From the NCBI GenBank assembly GCA_038527375.1, contig JBCBFU010000012.1, positions 1-64,000 on the forward strand: a stretch of DNA of 64,000 nucleotides, given 5' to 3'. The DNA comes from Shimia_B sp038527375. GTDB lineage: Bacteria > Pseudomonadota > Alphaproteobacteria > Rhodobacterales > Rhodobacteraceae. Below, piece after piece: positions 44,156-53,448 of the stretch (within the stretch, counting starts at the first letter, position 1; every line of letters begins with the position of its first letter). The notes beneath the pieces are model-generated. The model was given only the letters and a program-made list of their open reading frames with translations. It was not told where the DNA came from and made no database searches. The position numbers and the translations under genes are program-made.

Positions 44156-45327
44156 TGGTGCGGCGCGTCACGATCTTTGGGGCGACGGGCTCCATCGGGC
44201 AAAACACCATTGATCTGATCAAACGCGCGCCAGATGACTACGAAGTTGTCGCTCTGACTGGGGCGGGCAACATCGACCAATTGGCCAATGATGCCAGGGC
44301 GTTGGGTGCCGAACTTGCAATCACAGCCGACCCTGCGCGATATGACGATCTCAAGGCCGCCCTTGCCGGATCCGGCATCGAGGTTGCCGCCGGGCCACAG
44401 GCGCTGGCCGACGCGGCGGAGCGGCCAGCGGATTGGGTCATGTCGGCCATTGTCGGGGCGGCGGGCCTCGTACCCGGCCTCAAGGCGGTCGAACACGGGA
44501 CCACACTCGCGCTCGCCAATAAAGAAAGCCTCGTGACCGCAGGCGCGCTGTTGATGGACACGGCGCGGGCGCACGGCACAGAGATCCTGCCTGTCGACAG
44601 CGAACATTCCGCCGTTTTCCAAGGGCTTATCGGTGAAGATTTAAGTTGCGTTGAGCGCATTATCATCACCGCATCCGGCGGCGCGTTCCGCGATTGGCCG
44701 ACCGAGAAGCTGGCGACTGCGACTTTGGCACAGGCAACGCAGCATCCGAACTGGGATATGGGTCAGCGGATCACGATCGACAGCGCATCCATGTTCAATA
44801 AGGCGCTGGAACTGATTGAAACACGTGAGTTTTTCGGGGTTGATCCCGCCAAGATCGAGACGGTCGTTCACCCCGAAAGTATGATCCACGCCCTTGTGGG
44901 GTTCTCCGACGGCGCGTTGATGGCCCATGTGGGGCCGCCCGATATGCGCCACGCGATTGGCTTCGCGCTCCACCACCCGCACCGCAAGCCCTTGCCTGTT
45001 GCCCGGCTCGATCTGGTGGAGATCGGTCAGTTCACGTTCCGCAAAGCCTGCGAGGATCGCTATCCCGCGTTGCGCCTGGCGCGCGCGGTGATGGAACAGC
45101 GCGGGCTGACGGGGGCGGCCTTTAACGCGGCCAAGGAACGCGCGCTCGATGCCTTTATCGCGGGCGAGGCGGGCTTTGCGCAGATGGCGCAGATCGTCGA
45201 GGCGACATTGGACGCGCTCACGGGTACGAGCGCTCTGTCGCAGGACATGACCCTTGATAATATTCTGGCGGTGGACCATTTGGCCCGCAAGACCGCCGAA
45301 GATCAGCTGCACAAGACAGCGCCCTAG
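44155..45327 (+). CDS. dxr: 1-deoxy-D-xylulose 5-phosphate reductoisomerase
   Basis: Second enzyme of the MEP isoprenoid pathway, supplying precursors for UppS and quinones. The 390-residue protein has the NADPH-binding FGATGSIGQNTIDLI, ALANKESLVTAG, the metal/substrate loop PVDSEHSAVFQGL, the SGGAFRDWP loop and HPNWDMGQRITIDSA. Typical length. Start codon overlaps the cdsA stop by one base. Confidence 0.97.
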   Translation: MVRRVTIFGATGSIGQNTIDLIKRAPDDYEVVALTGAGNIDQLANDARALGAELAITADPARYDDLKAALAGSGIEVAAGPQALADAAERPADWVMSAIVGAAGLVPGLKAVEHGTTLALANKESLVTAGALLMDTARAHGTEILPVDSEHSAVFQGLIGEDLSCVERIIITASGGAFRDWPTEKLATATLAQATQHPNWDMGQRITIDSASMFNKALELIETREFFGVDPAKIETVVHPESMIHALVGFSDGALMAHVGPPDMRHAIGFALHHPHRKPLPVARLDLVEIGQFTFRKACEDRYPALRLARAVMEQRGLTGAAFNAAKERALDAFIAGEAGFAQMAQIVEATLDALTGTSALSQDMTLDNILAVDHLARKTAEDQLHKTAP

Positions 45328-45345
45328 CAGAGCAGGACAAACGCC

Positions 45346-46677
45346 ATGGATATCCCCAGCCTGATCGCCGCCTTTGGGGGCTTTACATGGTTTGTGGTGG
45401 CCTTTGTGGTCGCGCTGTCGGTGATCGTGGCGATCCATGAATACGGCCATTACATCGTGGGCCGCTGGTGCGGCATCCACGCCGAGGTGTTTTCACTGGG
45501 CTTCGGCCCGGTTCTGGCGGCGCGGACGGATCGGCGGGGCACCCGCTGGCAGATCGCGGCGCTGCCCTTTGGCGGCTACGTGAAATTTCTGGGCGATGCG
45601 AATGCGGCCTCGGGCAAGGACGGGGAGGTGGTCAGTTCGCTGTCGCCCGAAGAACGGCGCCGCACGATGCATGGCGCGCCGCTTTGGGCGCGGGTGCTGA
45701 CGATCGCGGCGGGACCGGTTTTCAACTTTATCCTGTCGTTCTTCGTCTTTGCCGCCTTCTTCATGGCTAACGGCACCGCGAAGGAGCCGCTGCAAATCGC
45801 GTCGCTGATGCCCGTACCTTACGAGACAGAGCTGCAGGAAGGCGACGTCATCCTCGAAATCGACGGGCAGGATGCGCGCAGCTATGCCGCCATCGATGCG
45901 CTGGAGGATCTGCCGCGGGAACCTGTCTTGCCCTACACGGTGGAGCGTGCGGGCGACGTCATCACCGTATCGGGCTCGCACCCGTCCCCCACATTGGCCA
46001 CTGGCATATCGCTGGAATCGGCGGCGCAGGATGCGGGCCTGCGGGCAGGGGACGTCATACTGTCGATGAACGGAACGCCCGTGGCTGTCTTTGCCCAAAT
46101 GGTCGAGATCGTGCAGGAGGTGCAGGGCGCGCCGATCTTGCTCGAGGTGTGGCGCGACGGCGATACATTCGAGACGACGCTGACACCGCGCGCCACCGAT
46201 GAACGCCAGCCCGGCGGCGGCTTTCAGACGAATTGGCGCATCGGCATTCAGGGTGGCGGCTTCTTTGAACCCGTGACAACCGCCCTTGGCCCGGTCGAGG
46301 CCGTGCCCACCGCCGCCGCGCAGGTCTGGCTGATCATCATCAGCAGCCTCGACGGGCTCTGGAACATGATCACGGGCGCAATTTCCACCTGCAACCTGTC
46401 CGGTCCCATCGGCATCGCAGAGACGGCTGGCACCATGGCCTCGCTCGGGTTGGAGCAGTTCGTGTGGTTCATCGCCGTTCTGTCCACAGCTGTGGGTCTG
46501 TTGAACCTCTTTCCGATCCCGGTTCTCGATGGCGGGCACCTTGTCTTTCACGCCTACGAGGCCGTTAGCGGAAAGCCGCCGTCGGACCGCGCGCTCAACA
46601 TCCTGATGACCTTTGGTTTGATGGTGATCGCCACGCTGATGATCCTCGGCCTCAGCTCGGATTTGTTCTGCCCCTGA
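45346..46677 (+). CDS. rseP: RseP/RIP site-2 zinc metalloprotease
   Basis: Intramembrane protease that cleaves anti-sigma factors or remnant signal peptides. In 443 residues: the zinc motif HEYGH (31-35) in the first helix, the post-motif AEVFSLGFGPVLAART, PDZ domains in the periplasmic middle (about 125-300, LQEGDVILEIDGQDA and LRAGDVILSMNGTPV), and the C-terminal NLFPIPVLDGGHLVFHAYE with the third zinc ligand Asp. It sits directly upstream of the bamA block, as in many proteobacteria. Confidence 0.95.
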   Translation: MDIPSLIAAFGGFTWFVVAFVVALSVIVAIHEYGHYIVGRWCGIHAEVFSLGFGPVLAARTDRRGTRWQIAALPFGGYVKFLGDANAASGKDGEVVSSLSPEERRRTMHGAPLWARVLTIAAGPVFNFILSFFVFAAFFMANGTAKEPLQIASLMPVPYETELQEGDVILEIDGQDARSYAAIDALEDLPREPVLPYTVERAGDVITVSGSHPSPTLATGISLESAAQDAGLRAGDVILSMNGTPVAVFAQMVEIVQEVQGAPILLEVWRDGDTFETTLTPRATDERQPGGGFQTNWRIGIQGGGFFEPVTTALGPVEAVPTAAAQVWLIIISSLDGLWNMITGAISTCNLSGPIGIAETAGTMASLGLEQFVWFIAVLSTAVGLLNLFPIPVLDGGHLVFHAYEAVSGKPPSDRALNILMTFGLMVIATLMILGLSSDLFCP

Positions 46678-46784
46678 TAGGCGGGGCAAGACCCGGCCGA
46701 TTGCCTGCAAAGCTCCCCCCTTGTGCCCCATTTGCGCCGCAATTCGCGACCATCTGAATGGCGTGGAAACAAAGGGGCGGACCC

Positions 46785-46925
46785 ATGCAAACACTGACAA
46801 CCGGAGCACGCGGCCTTGGCCTGTTGATGGACCTCAACTGGGATCGTCTGGTGTTTCTGGGCGGTGTGACCGGCGCGCTTTATGCAGCCGCGTGGCTGGG
46901 ATCGGCGTATCTGTCGACGCTCTGA
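46785..46925 (+). CDS. Small single-pass membrane protein between rseP and bamA (46 aa)
   Basis: ATG at 46785 follows GGGGCGG. The product opens MQTLTTGARGLGLLMDLNWD and has one hydrophobic segment, RLVFLGGVTGALYAAAWLG (about 21-39), ending SAYLSTL. The composition is protein-like, the ribosome site is good and an intrinsic terminator follows 33 bases after the stop, all supporting a real gene. No family recognised. A membrane regulatory peptide for the neighbouring protease is possible but only inferred. Confidence 0.55.
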   Translation: MQTLTTGARGLGLLMDLNWDRLVFLGGVTGALYAAAWLGSAYLSTL

Positions 46926-46957
46926 CACGCCATCAATGACGTGAGACTGCGATTTAG

Positions 46958-46978
46958 GGGCGCTTCGGGCGCCCTTTT
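46958..46978 (+). terminator. Intrinsic terminator after the rseP-small protein unit
   Basis: GGGCGC-TTCGG-GCGCCC is a 6-bp GC stem followed by TTTT. It separates the pyrH-to-rseP operon from bamA, which has its own promoter 30 bases later. Confidence 0.75.
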
Positions 46979-47006
46979 GCTTGTGGATATCTCGGTGAAT
47001 GGCGTT

Positions 47007-47035
47007 TTGACTCACCCTTAAATCCCCGATACATC
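47007..47035 (+). promoter_or_regulatory. Predicted promoter of bamA
   Basis: TTGACT (47007-47012), a 17-base spacer and TACATC (47030-47035), 42 bases before the bamA ATG. It lies just after the terminator, consistent with a separate bamA-ompH-fabZ-lpx transcript. Predicted by eye. Confidence 0.55.
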
Positions 47036-47076
47036 CCTAAAAAACCGAAAACAGCGGTGGTAGAGGGATCGGTCCA

Positions 47077-49389
47077 ATGACAGCGGGCTTTTTGTTCGGG
47101 CGCAACCTGTGGGTTGGGGTGGTATCGCTCCTGATCGGCGCTCTTTTGGCGGGTGATGTTGCCGCACAGTCTTTTCGGTTCTCGAACATTCAGGTGGACG
47201 GCAACCGCCGGATCGAAACGGCGACTATCCAAACCTTTGCGGGCCTCGTTCCGGGGCAGGCCGTGTCTGCGGGCGAATTGAACGCTGCGGCCCAACGCAT
47301 CCGCGACACCGGCCTTTTTGAAAGCGTCGACATCATCCCCAGCGGCGGCACGTTGACCATCGTTGTCAGCGAATTCCCGACCGTGAACCGGGTGGTGTTC
47401 GAAGGAAACCGTCGTTTGAGCGATGACAACCTCGCCCCGCTGGTCCGGTCTGTGCCGCGCCGCGTGTTCAACCCCGCGATTGCCGAACAGGACGCAGAGA
47501 CCATCACGCAGGCCTATGCCGATCAGGGGCGTCTGGCGGCAACGGTCAGCCCACGCATCATCCGACGGTCGGATAACCGCGTGGACGTGGTCTATGAAAT
47601 CCGCGAAGGCGGCATCGTCGAGGTCGAGCGCATCAGCTTTGTCGGCAACAAGGCGTTCTCGGACCGTCGCCTGCGGCGGGTTCTGGAGACCAAGCAGGCA
47701 GGCCTGCTGCGCGTGCTGGTCCAGCGTGACACCTTTGTCGAAGATCGCATTCAGTTCGACCAACAGGTCCTGCGCGATTTTTACCAATCGCGCGGCTATG
47801 TCGACTTCCGCACGGTGTCCGTCAATTCCGAACTGGCCCGTGAACGCGACGCGTTCTTTTTGACGTTCAATGTGATCGAGGGTCAGCAATTCCGTGTCGG
47901 CACCGTGACGGCTTCGTCGGACCTGCCGGATGTGGACCCCGATCTGTTCCTCAAGGCCGCAAACCTGCGGTCGGGGTCGATCTATTCGCCCGTGGCCATC
48001 GAAAACCAGATCAGCCGTCTGGAACGTCTGGCGCTGCAGCAGGGTCTGAACTTTATCCAAGTCAGCCCGCGTATCACGCGCAACGACCGGGACCTGACGC
48101 TGGATGTGGAGTTCGAAATCAATCGCGGTCCGCGCATCTTTGTCGAACGCATCGATATCGAGGGCAACACAACCACGCTGGATCGGGTTATCCGCCGTCA
48201 GTTCGACGTGGTCGAGGGCGATCCCTTTAACCCACGCGAAATCCGGCAATCGGCCTCGCGCATCCGGGCCTTGGGCTATTTCGCGAACGCCGACGTGGAT
48301 GCGCGCGAAGGCAGCGGCCCCGATCAGGTCGTGATCGACGTCGACGTGGCCGAGCAGCCTACCGGCTCCTTCAGCTTTGGGGGTAACTTCTCCTCCCAAA
48401 ACGGCTTTGGCCTGATTGCCAGCTTCTCGGAGCGCAACTTCCTGGGCCGGGGGCAGGCGCTGAGCTTCTCCCTGTCGACGGGCGAGGACAACCGCCTTCT
48501 GAGCTTTAATTTCGTTGAGCCCGGTCTGTTTGACCGGGACCTGCGTGCGGGGCTGAACTTTGAATACGCCACGTCGAACAACGCCAGCGCACGCTATGAC
48601 ACGTCGCGCCTGTCGCTGTCGCCGTCGCTGGCGTTCCCGGTGTCTGACAACGGACGGCTGACGGTGCGTGCCTTTGGCGAACGCACCGACATTACCGATG
48701 TGGCCGCGTCCACCAACGGCATCATCAATGCCGAAGCGGCCCAAGGCGCCGTGTCGCAATTCGGGCTGGGCTACGCCTACACCTTCGACAACCGCCGCAG
48801 TGGTTTGAACCCGCAAGCGGGGATCATCTTCCGCTTTGGACAGGATTTCGGCGGGATCGGGTCCGATACGTCCTACATCCAGACCAACGCGCTTATCGCG
48901 GCGGAAACGCGTTTGTTGGGCGAGGACCTGACCCTGCGCGCGACACTGGAAGGTGGGGCGCTGAACTACACCTCGGGGTCGAGCCGTGTGACCGATCGCT
49001 TCTCTCTGGGGTCGCGCCAATTCCGCGGCTTTGAACGCAACGGTATCGGCCCGCGTGAAATCAACGGCAGCGACAATGACGCCCTGGGTGGCGAGATGTA
49101 TGCCGTGGCCCGGTTCGAGGCAGAATTCCCAATTGGTCTGCCCGATGAATACGGCATCTCTGGCGGCGTGTTCTATGACATCGGTTCGCTCTGGAGCGTT
49201 GGTGACAGCGCGGCGAATGCAACCGGCACGCTGCTGTACGACGATTTCTCGGCCCGGTCGGTCGTTGGGGTGTCGCTGTTCTGGCAGTCGCCGGTTGGTC
49301 CCTTGCGCTTCAACTTTACCGAGGCGCTCGACAAGGAAGAGTTCGACCAAGAGCAGTCGTTTGATCTGACCATCTCGACGAGCTTCTGA
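47077..49389 (+). CDS. bamA: BamA, outer membrane protein assembly factor
   Basis: Core of the BAM machine that inserts beta-barrel proteins into the outer membrane. The 770-residue protein has a signal peptide (LWVGVVSLLIGALLAGDVAA), five POTRA domains (about 30-350; FRFSNIQVDGNRRIETATIQ, EVERISFVGNKAFSD, FVERIDIEGNTTTLD), and a C-terminal 16-stranded barrel. The loop-6 motif FRGFERNGIGPRE fits the BamA (V)RGF signature. The last residue is Phe, as needed for outer-membrane insertion. Confidence 0.97.
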   Translation: MTAGFLFGRNLWVGVVSLLIGALLAGDVAAQSFRFSNIQVDGNRRIETATIQTFAGLVPGQAVSAGELNAAAQRIRDTGLFESVDIIPSGGTLTIVVSEFPTVNRVVFEGNRRLSDDNLAPLVRSVPRRVFNPAIAEQDAETITQAYADQGRLAATVSPRIIRRSDNRVDVVYEIREGGIVEVERISFVGNKAFSDRRLRRVLETKQAGLLRVLVQRDTFVEDRIQFDQQVLRDFYQSRGYVDFRTVSVNSELARERDAFFLTFNVIEGQQFRVGTVTASSDLPDVDPDLFLKAANLRSGSIYSPVAIENQISRLERLALQQGLNFIQVSPRITRNDRDLTLDVEFEINRGPRIFVERIDIEGNTTTLDRVIRRQFDVVEGDPFNPREIRQSASRIRALGYFANADVDAREGSGPDQVVIDVDVAEQPTGSFSFGGNFSSQNGFGLIASFSERNFLGRGQALSFSLSTGEDNRLLSFNFVEPGLFDRDLRAGLNFEYATSNNASARYDTSRLSLSPSLAFPVSDNGRLTVRAFGERTDITDVAASTNGIINAEAAQGAVSQFGLGYAYTFDNRRSGLNPQAGIIFRFGQDFGGIGSDTSYIQTNALIAAETRLLGEDLTLRATLEGGALNYTSGSSRVTDRFSLGSRQFRGFERNGIGPREINGSDNDALGGEMYAVARFEAEFPIGLPDEYGISGGVFYDIGSLWSVGDSAANATGTLLYDDFSARSVVGVSLFWQSPVGPLRFNFTEALDKEEFDQEQSFDLTISTSF

Positions 49390-50000
49390 TGGGTGGCCCG
49401 GCTGGGGCGGTCTTGCGTGCGGCGCGCGCGCTTGGCCTGATCCTCTGGGCGGCTGCCGCACCGTTTGCGGCGTCCGCGCAAACATCGGCTGATCTTCCCA
49501 CGCTGGACTTTCGCTCTCCGATCCTGACGATCGAGGCCGCGCGCCTGTTTCCCAACACGGCCTTGGGTCAACAGCTTGCCTCGGCGCTGGACGCCGACCG
49601 CGCGGCGCTGGCGCAGGAGAACCGCGAGTTGGAAGAGGCCCTGCGCACCGAGGAATTGGCCCTGACCGAACAACGCGCGACACTGCCGCGCGCCGATTTT
49701 GTCGCGCTCGCCGCTGATTTTGACAGCCGTGTTCAGGAAACACGCATCGAACAGGACGCCAAACAACGCGCGCTTGAGGCGCGGGCGGCGGCGCAGGAAG
49801 GCATTTTTCTTGAGCGGATCCAGCCCATTCTGGGCCAGATCATGGTCGAGGCCGGAGCAGCAGTGATTATCGAGACATCGACCACGTTCTTGCGGGACCG
49901 CTCGGTCGACGTGACCGATCTGGCCATCGCGCGCATCAACGCAGAGTTTCCAGCTGACACACCGATCACGCCCGCAGGCGAGGACGCGCCGGACGAATAG
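49389..50000 (+). CDS. OmpH/Skp-family periplasmic chaperone
   Basis: Holds unfolded outer membrane proteins on the way to BAM. The 203 residues begin with an uncleaved-looking basic n-region and hydrophobic core (ARALGLILWAAAAPFAAS), followed by the mature form from about AQTS. SPILTIEAARLFPNTALGQQ is the conserved strand, then two long charged helices (about 70-140, LAQENRELEEALRTEELAL) form the tentacle arms. Start overlaps the bamA stop by one base. The protein is longer than E. coli Skp (161) by an acidic C-terminal tail. Confidence 0.9.
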   Translation: MGGPAGAVLRAARALGLILWAAAAPFAASAQTSADLPTLDFRSPILTIEAARLFPNTALGQQLASALDADRAALAQENRELEEALRTEELALTEQRATLPRADFVALAADFDSRVQETRIEQDAKQRALEARAAAQEGIFLERIQPILGQIMVEAGAAVIIETSTTFLRDRSVDVTDLAIARINAEFPADTPITPAGEDAPDE

Positions 50001-50088
50001 CGCCACACCCCGCGCCGCCGGGCCGTGACCTTGCGGCCCCAGCGCGGGCTTGCTAGGCCGCATGAAACACCAAGATCGAAGGCCGTCC

Positions 50089-50559
50089 ATGACCGACACG
50101 ACATCAGAGCTCAAATCCGCCGATATCCAATTGATCCAGCGGTTGCTGCCGCACCGGTATCCCTTTCTTCTGGTGGACCGGGTGATCGATATCGACGGCA
50201 CGTCCAGCGCGGTCGGGCTCAAGAATGTCACCATGAACGAGCCGCACTTTCAGGGTCACTTTCCGGGCACACCGATCATGCCGGGTGTCACGATTGTCGA
50301 GGCGATGGCCCAGACGTCTGCCGTGATGGTGGGGGTTTCCATGGGGCTCGAGGATAAGGACCTGCTGATCTACTTCATGGGCATCGACGGCTGCAAATTC
50401 CGGCGCAAGGTCATCCCCGGCGACGTCCTGCGGATGGAGCTCACCACCCTGCGCGGCAAACCCGGCGGCAAGGTCTGGAAGTTCAAGGGCGTGGCCACCG
50501 TCGAGGGCGAATTGGCCGCTGAGGCCGAATTCACGGCGATGATGGACCTGCAAGCCTGA
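50089..50559 (+). CDS. fabZ: 3-hydroxyacyl-ACP dehydratase
   Basis: Dehydrates 3-hydroxyacyl-ACP in fatty acid synthesis and competes with LpxA and LpxD for hydroxyacyl-ACP. The 156-residue hotdog-fold protein has the catalytic His57 in HFQGHFPGTPIMPGV and Glu71 in VEAMAQ. ATG at 50089 follows GAAGG; upstream in-frame ATG at 50062 is possible. The 88-base gap after ompH is where lpxD would be in most genomes; it is not present. The stop overlaps lpxA by one base. Confidence 0.95.
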   Translation: MTDTTSELKSADIQLIQRLLPHRYPFLLVDRVIDIDGTSSAVGLKNVTMNEPHFQGHFPGTPIMPGVTIVEAMAQTSAVMVGVSMGLEDKDLLIYFMGIDGCKFRRKVIPGDVLRMELTTLRGKPGGKVWKFKGVATVEGELAAEAEFTAMMDLQA

Positions 50560-51341
50560 TGGGGTCGGTCCACCCTTCGGCCATCGTCGAGGATGGCGCG
50601 CAGATTGACGATGGGGCCACGGTTGGCCCGTTTTGCGTCGTGGGCGCGGGGGTCTCGCTGGCCTCGGGCGTCCATCTCAAAAGCCACGTGGTGGTACAGG
50701 GGCAGACCAGCATCGGTGAAGACACGGTCGTCTTCCCGTTCACCGTGCTGGGGGAAATCCCGCAGGACCTGAAATTCAAGGGCGAGGAGACCCGCCTCGT
50801 TATCGGGGCGCGCAACCGGATTCGCGAACACGTCACGATGAACACTGGCACCCAAGGGGGCGGTGGCGTCACCCGGGTAGGCGATGACGGGCTCTTCATG
50901 GCGGGCTGCCACATCGCACATGATGCGCAGGTCGGTGACCGGGTGATCGTCGTCAACAGCGCGGCCATCGCCGGGCATTGCGTGCTCGAAGATGACGTGA
51001 TCGTCGGCGGGCTGTGCGGCATTCACCAATGGGTTCGGATCGGTCGCGGTGCCATCATCGGTGCGCTGTCGATGGTCACCAATGACGTGATCCCGCACGG
51101 TCTGGTGCAGGGGCCGCGCGGCGAATTGGACGGGCTGAACCTCGTGGGCCTCAAGCGCAAGGGCGTGGCCCGCGCGGATATCACGGCGCTCCGCGCAGCG
51201 TTTCAGATGCTGGCACAGGGCGAAGGCACGTTTATGGACCGCGCCCGCCGGATGGGCGACGAAAACGACAGCGATTATGTGCAAGACCTCGTGCGTTTCA
51301 TCACCGGTGAAACGGATCGGTCCTTTCTGACGCCCAAATGA
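50559..51341 (+). CDS. lpxA: LpxA, UDP-N-acetylglucosamine acyltransferase
   Basis: First step of lipid A synthesis: O-acylates UDP-GlcNAc with hydroxyacyl-ACP. The 260-residue protein is a left-handed beta helix of hexapeptide repeats (VHPSAIVEDGAQIDDGATVG), with the catalytic His of GCHIAHDAQVGD, the IREHVTMNTGTQGGGGVT segment and a C-terminal helical domain (VGLKRKGVARADI). Coupled to fabZ and lpxI by overlapping codons. Confidence 0.96.
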   Translation: MGSVHPSAIVEDGAQIDDGATVGPFCVVGAGVSLASGVHLKSHVVVQGQTSIGEDTVVFPFTVLGEIPQDLKFKGEETRLVIGARNRIREHVTMNTGTQGGGGVTRVGDDGLFMAGCHIAHDAQVGDRVIVVNSAAIAGHCVLEDDVIVGGLCGIHQWVRIGRGAIIGALSMVTNDVIPHGLVQGPRGELDGLNLVGLKRKGVARADITALRAAFQMLAQGEGTFMDRARRMGDENDSDYVQDLVRFITGETDRSFLTPK

Positions 51342-52282
51342 CACTGGCGCTGATTGCGGGGGCGGGGCCCATGGCCGCCCGCCTTGCGGCACAGCAGCCC
51401 GTGCGCCCGTTGGTTGCGGCCTTTGCCGGGTTCGCGCCGGAGGGGATCACCCCCGACCTGACGTTTCGACTGGAGCATCTGGGCAGCACGCTGGCCGACC
51501 TGCGCGCGCAAGGTGTGGACGAGGTCTGCATGATCGGGGCGGTGCGCCGCCCGGTGATCGACCCCGCCGAGATCGACGCCGCCACTGTGCCGCTTGTCCC
51601 GCGCATCGCGCAAGCGCTCACTGCCGGGGACGATGCGGCGCTCAGGATCATGATCGAGATCCTCGAAGAGCACGGCTTTGCCATCCGCGGCGCGCATGAG
51701 TTGGCCGGTGACATGTTGCCTGCGCCCGGCCTGTTGGCCGGAGACCTGACCGACACAGCCGAGGCTGACGCGGCCCGCGCGCAACAGGTGATGCAGGTGC
51801 TGGGTCCGCTCGATGTGGGCCAAGCCTGTGTCGTTGCTAGGGGTCAGGTCATCGCGATGGAGGCCATGCCCGGGACCGATTGGATGCTGCGGTCGCTGAT
51901 CCTCGACGAGGCGGCTTTTGCCACAGTGCCTGGGCAAAGGGGGGCGCCGGTGGGTGACGCAGGCCTTTTCGGGGCCTTGGGCGATCCATTGGGCAGTGCC
52001 GCGGATTGGCTGACCGGTCCCGCAGGGGCGCAGAATGCCGAGGCACCACCGCTGCGCCGTGATCCGGCCACGGGCACGGGCGGGATTCTCTACAAGGCTC
52101 CCAAACCCGGGCAGGACTTGCGGGTCGACATGCCCACCATCGGCGCAGACACCATCGCCGCCGCGGCCTTGGCCGGGCTGGACGGTGTGGTCGTGCAGGC
52201 AGGCGCCGTAATGGTCGTGGACCCCGAGGCTTGCCGCCGCGCCGCGGCTGATGCGGGCCTGTTCCTGTGGGTGCGGGAATGA
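51338..52282 (+). CDS. lpxI: LpxI, UDP-2,3-diacylglucosamine diphosphatase (DUF1009)
   Basis: Hydrolyses UDP-2,3-diacylglucosamine to lipid X; alphaproteobacteria use LpxI instead of LpxH. The 314 residues show LALIAGAGPMAARLA at the start, LTFRLEHLGSTLADLRAQGV, EDHGF-like EEHGFAIRGAHEL, and the C-terminal core YKAPKPGQDLRVDMPTIGADT with the catalytic Asp region. It is about 40 residues longer than usual because of a loop around 195-245 (GAPVGDAGLFGALGDPLG, AGAQNAEAPPLRR) before the conserved KAPKPGQD. Codons overlap both neighbours (ATGA). Confidence 0.93.
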   Translation: MTLALIAGAGPMAARLAAQQPVRPLVAAFAGFAPEGITPDLTFRLEHLGSTLADLRAQGVDEVCMIGAVRRPVIDPAEIDAATVPLVPRIAQALTAGDDAALRIMIEILEEHGFAIRGAHELAGDMLPAPGLLAGDLTDTAEADAARAQQVMQVLGPLDVGQACVVARGQVIAMEAMPGTDWMLRSLILDEAAFATVPGQRGAPVGDAGLFGALGDPLGSAADWLTGPAGAQNAEAPPLRRDPATGTGGILYKAPKPGQDLRVDMPTIGADTIAAAALAGLDGVVVQAGAVMVVDPEACRRAAADAGLFLWVRE

Positions 52283-53448
52283 AGATATTCCTGACTGCGG
52301 GAGAGCCCTCTGGCGACACGCTGGGGGCGGCCCTGATCGACGGATTGCGGTCCGAGGTTCCGGATGTTGAGCTGCGCGGCGTCGCAGGCCCACGCATGCA
52401 GGCCGCCGGTATGGAGAGCCTTTTCCCGATGCGGGAGCTGTCCGTCATGGGCATTGCCGAGGTGCTGCCCAAGTATTTCCACCTCAAACGCCGCATCCGC
52501 GAGACGGCGCAGGCCGCGCTCGATTGGGGGGCCGACATTGTCGTCACCATCGACAGCCCGGACTTCTCGCTCCGTGTGCAACGCCTGATCCGCGAAGCGT
52601 GCCCGGATCAACACACCGTGCATTACGTGGCCCCAACCGTCTGGGCGTGGCGTCCCGAGCGGGCCGGAAAGATGGCCAAGACCATCAATCACGTGCTGGC
52701 GCTGTTTCCGTTCGAGCCGCCGTATATGCAGGCCGCGGGGATGGCCTGCGACTTCGTGGGTCACCCGATCGCCACATGGGACCCGGTCACCGCGACGGAG
52801 ATTTCAGACTTGCGGGCAGAGGCCGGGTTGGGCGACGGGCCCCTTGCCGCCGTCCTCGCCGGATCGCGGGGGAGTGAGGTCAAACGCCTTCTCCCGATCT
52901 TTGCCGGGGCGCTCGGGCACAAACCCTTGCCCGAAGGCACGCGCCTGATCTTTCCCACGCTGCCGCACCTCGCCCCGGCGATCGCCCAGGCGACGCAGGC
53001 TCTGCCGTATCCCGTGACGATCCTTGATGGGGCGGGGCAAGACGCGGACCAAGCGGCGCGCGCGCGCCACGTGGCCATGGCCGCCAGCAATCTGGCGCTT
53101 GCGGCATCGGGGACGATTTCGCTGGAACTGGCCCATGCCGGAACCCCGATGGTCATCGCCTATGACATGGCGCCCCTGACCAAATGGGTGGTGAAGCGCA
53201 AGCTGATCACCGACACCGTGACGCTGGTCAATCTGGTGTCAGAGACGCGCGCAGTGCCCGAGTTCATCTTCGAGGATTGCACGCCTGACAAGATTGCCGC
53301 CGCGCTGGCGCAGCTTCACGGCGCGCGCGCCGCGCAGGAGGCCGCGATGGCGGTGACCATGGACAGGTTGGGGCAGGGTGGCCCGCCCCCGGGTCTGCGT
53401 GCAGCGCAAGCAATCCTCGCACAGGCGCAGTCGTCCGGAGTCGTTTAG
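52279..53448 (+). CDS. lpxB: LpxB, lipid A disaccharide synthase
   Basis: Glycosyltransferase joining lipid X to UDP-diacylglucosamine. The 389-residue protein opens MKIFLTAGEPSGDTLGA, and has the VAPTVWAWRPERAGKMA motif, FEPPYMQAAG, PLAAVLAGSRGSEVKRLLP, and ASGTISLELAHAGTPMVIAYD near the C-terminus (GT19 family). ATG at 52279 overlaps the lpxI stop. It ends the bamA-to-lpxB operon and its stop overlaps that of the convergent acetyltransferase. Confidence 0.96.
   Translation: MKIFLTAGEPSGDTLGAALIDGLRSEVPDVELRGVAGPRMQAAGMESLFPMRELSVMGIAEVLPKYFHLKRRIRETAQAALDWGADIVVTIDSPDFSLRVQRLIREACPDQHTVHYVAPTVWAWRPERAGKMAKTINHVLALFPFEPPYMQAAGMACDFVGHPIATWDPVTATEISDLRAEAGLGDGPLAAVLAGSRGSEVKRLLPIFAGALGHKPLPEGTRLIFPTLPHLAPAIAQATQALPYPVTILDGAGQDADQAARARHVAMAASNLALAASGTISLELAHAGTPMVIAYDMAPLTKWVVKRKLITDTVTLVNLVSETRAVPEFIFEDCTPDKIAAALAQLHGARAAQEAAMAVTMDRLGQGGPPPGLRAAQAILAQAQSSGVV

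Noticed and set aside
46954..49743. A 929-codon open frame on the minus strand across bamA
   Set aside because: It is a shadow: GC-rich codon use on the plus strand opens the complementary frame. The bamA frame has a signal peptide, POTRA repeats and a terminal Phe; the antisense protein is Arg/His-rich and unlike any family.
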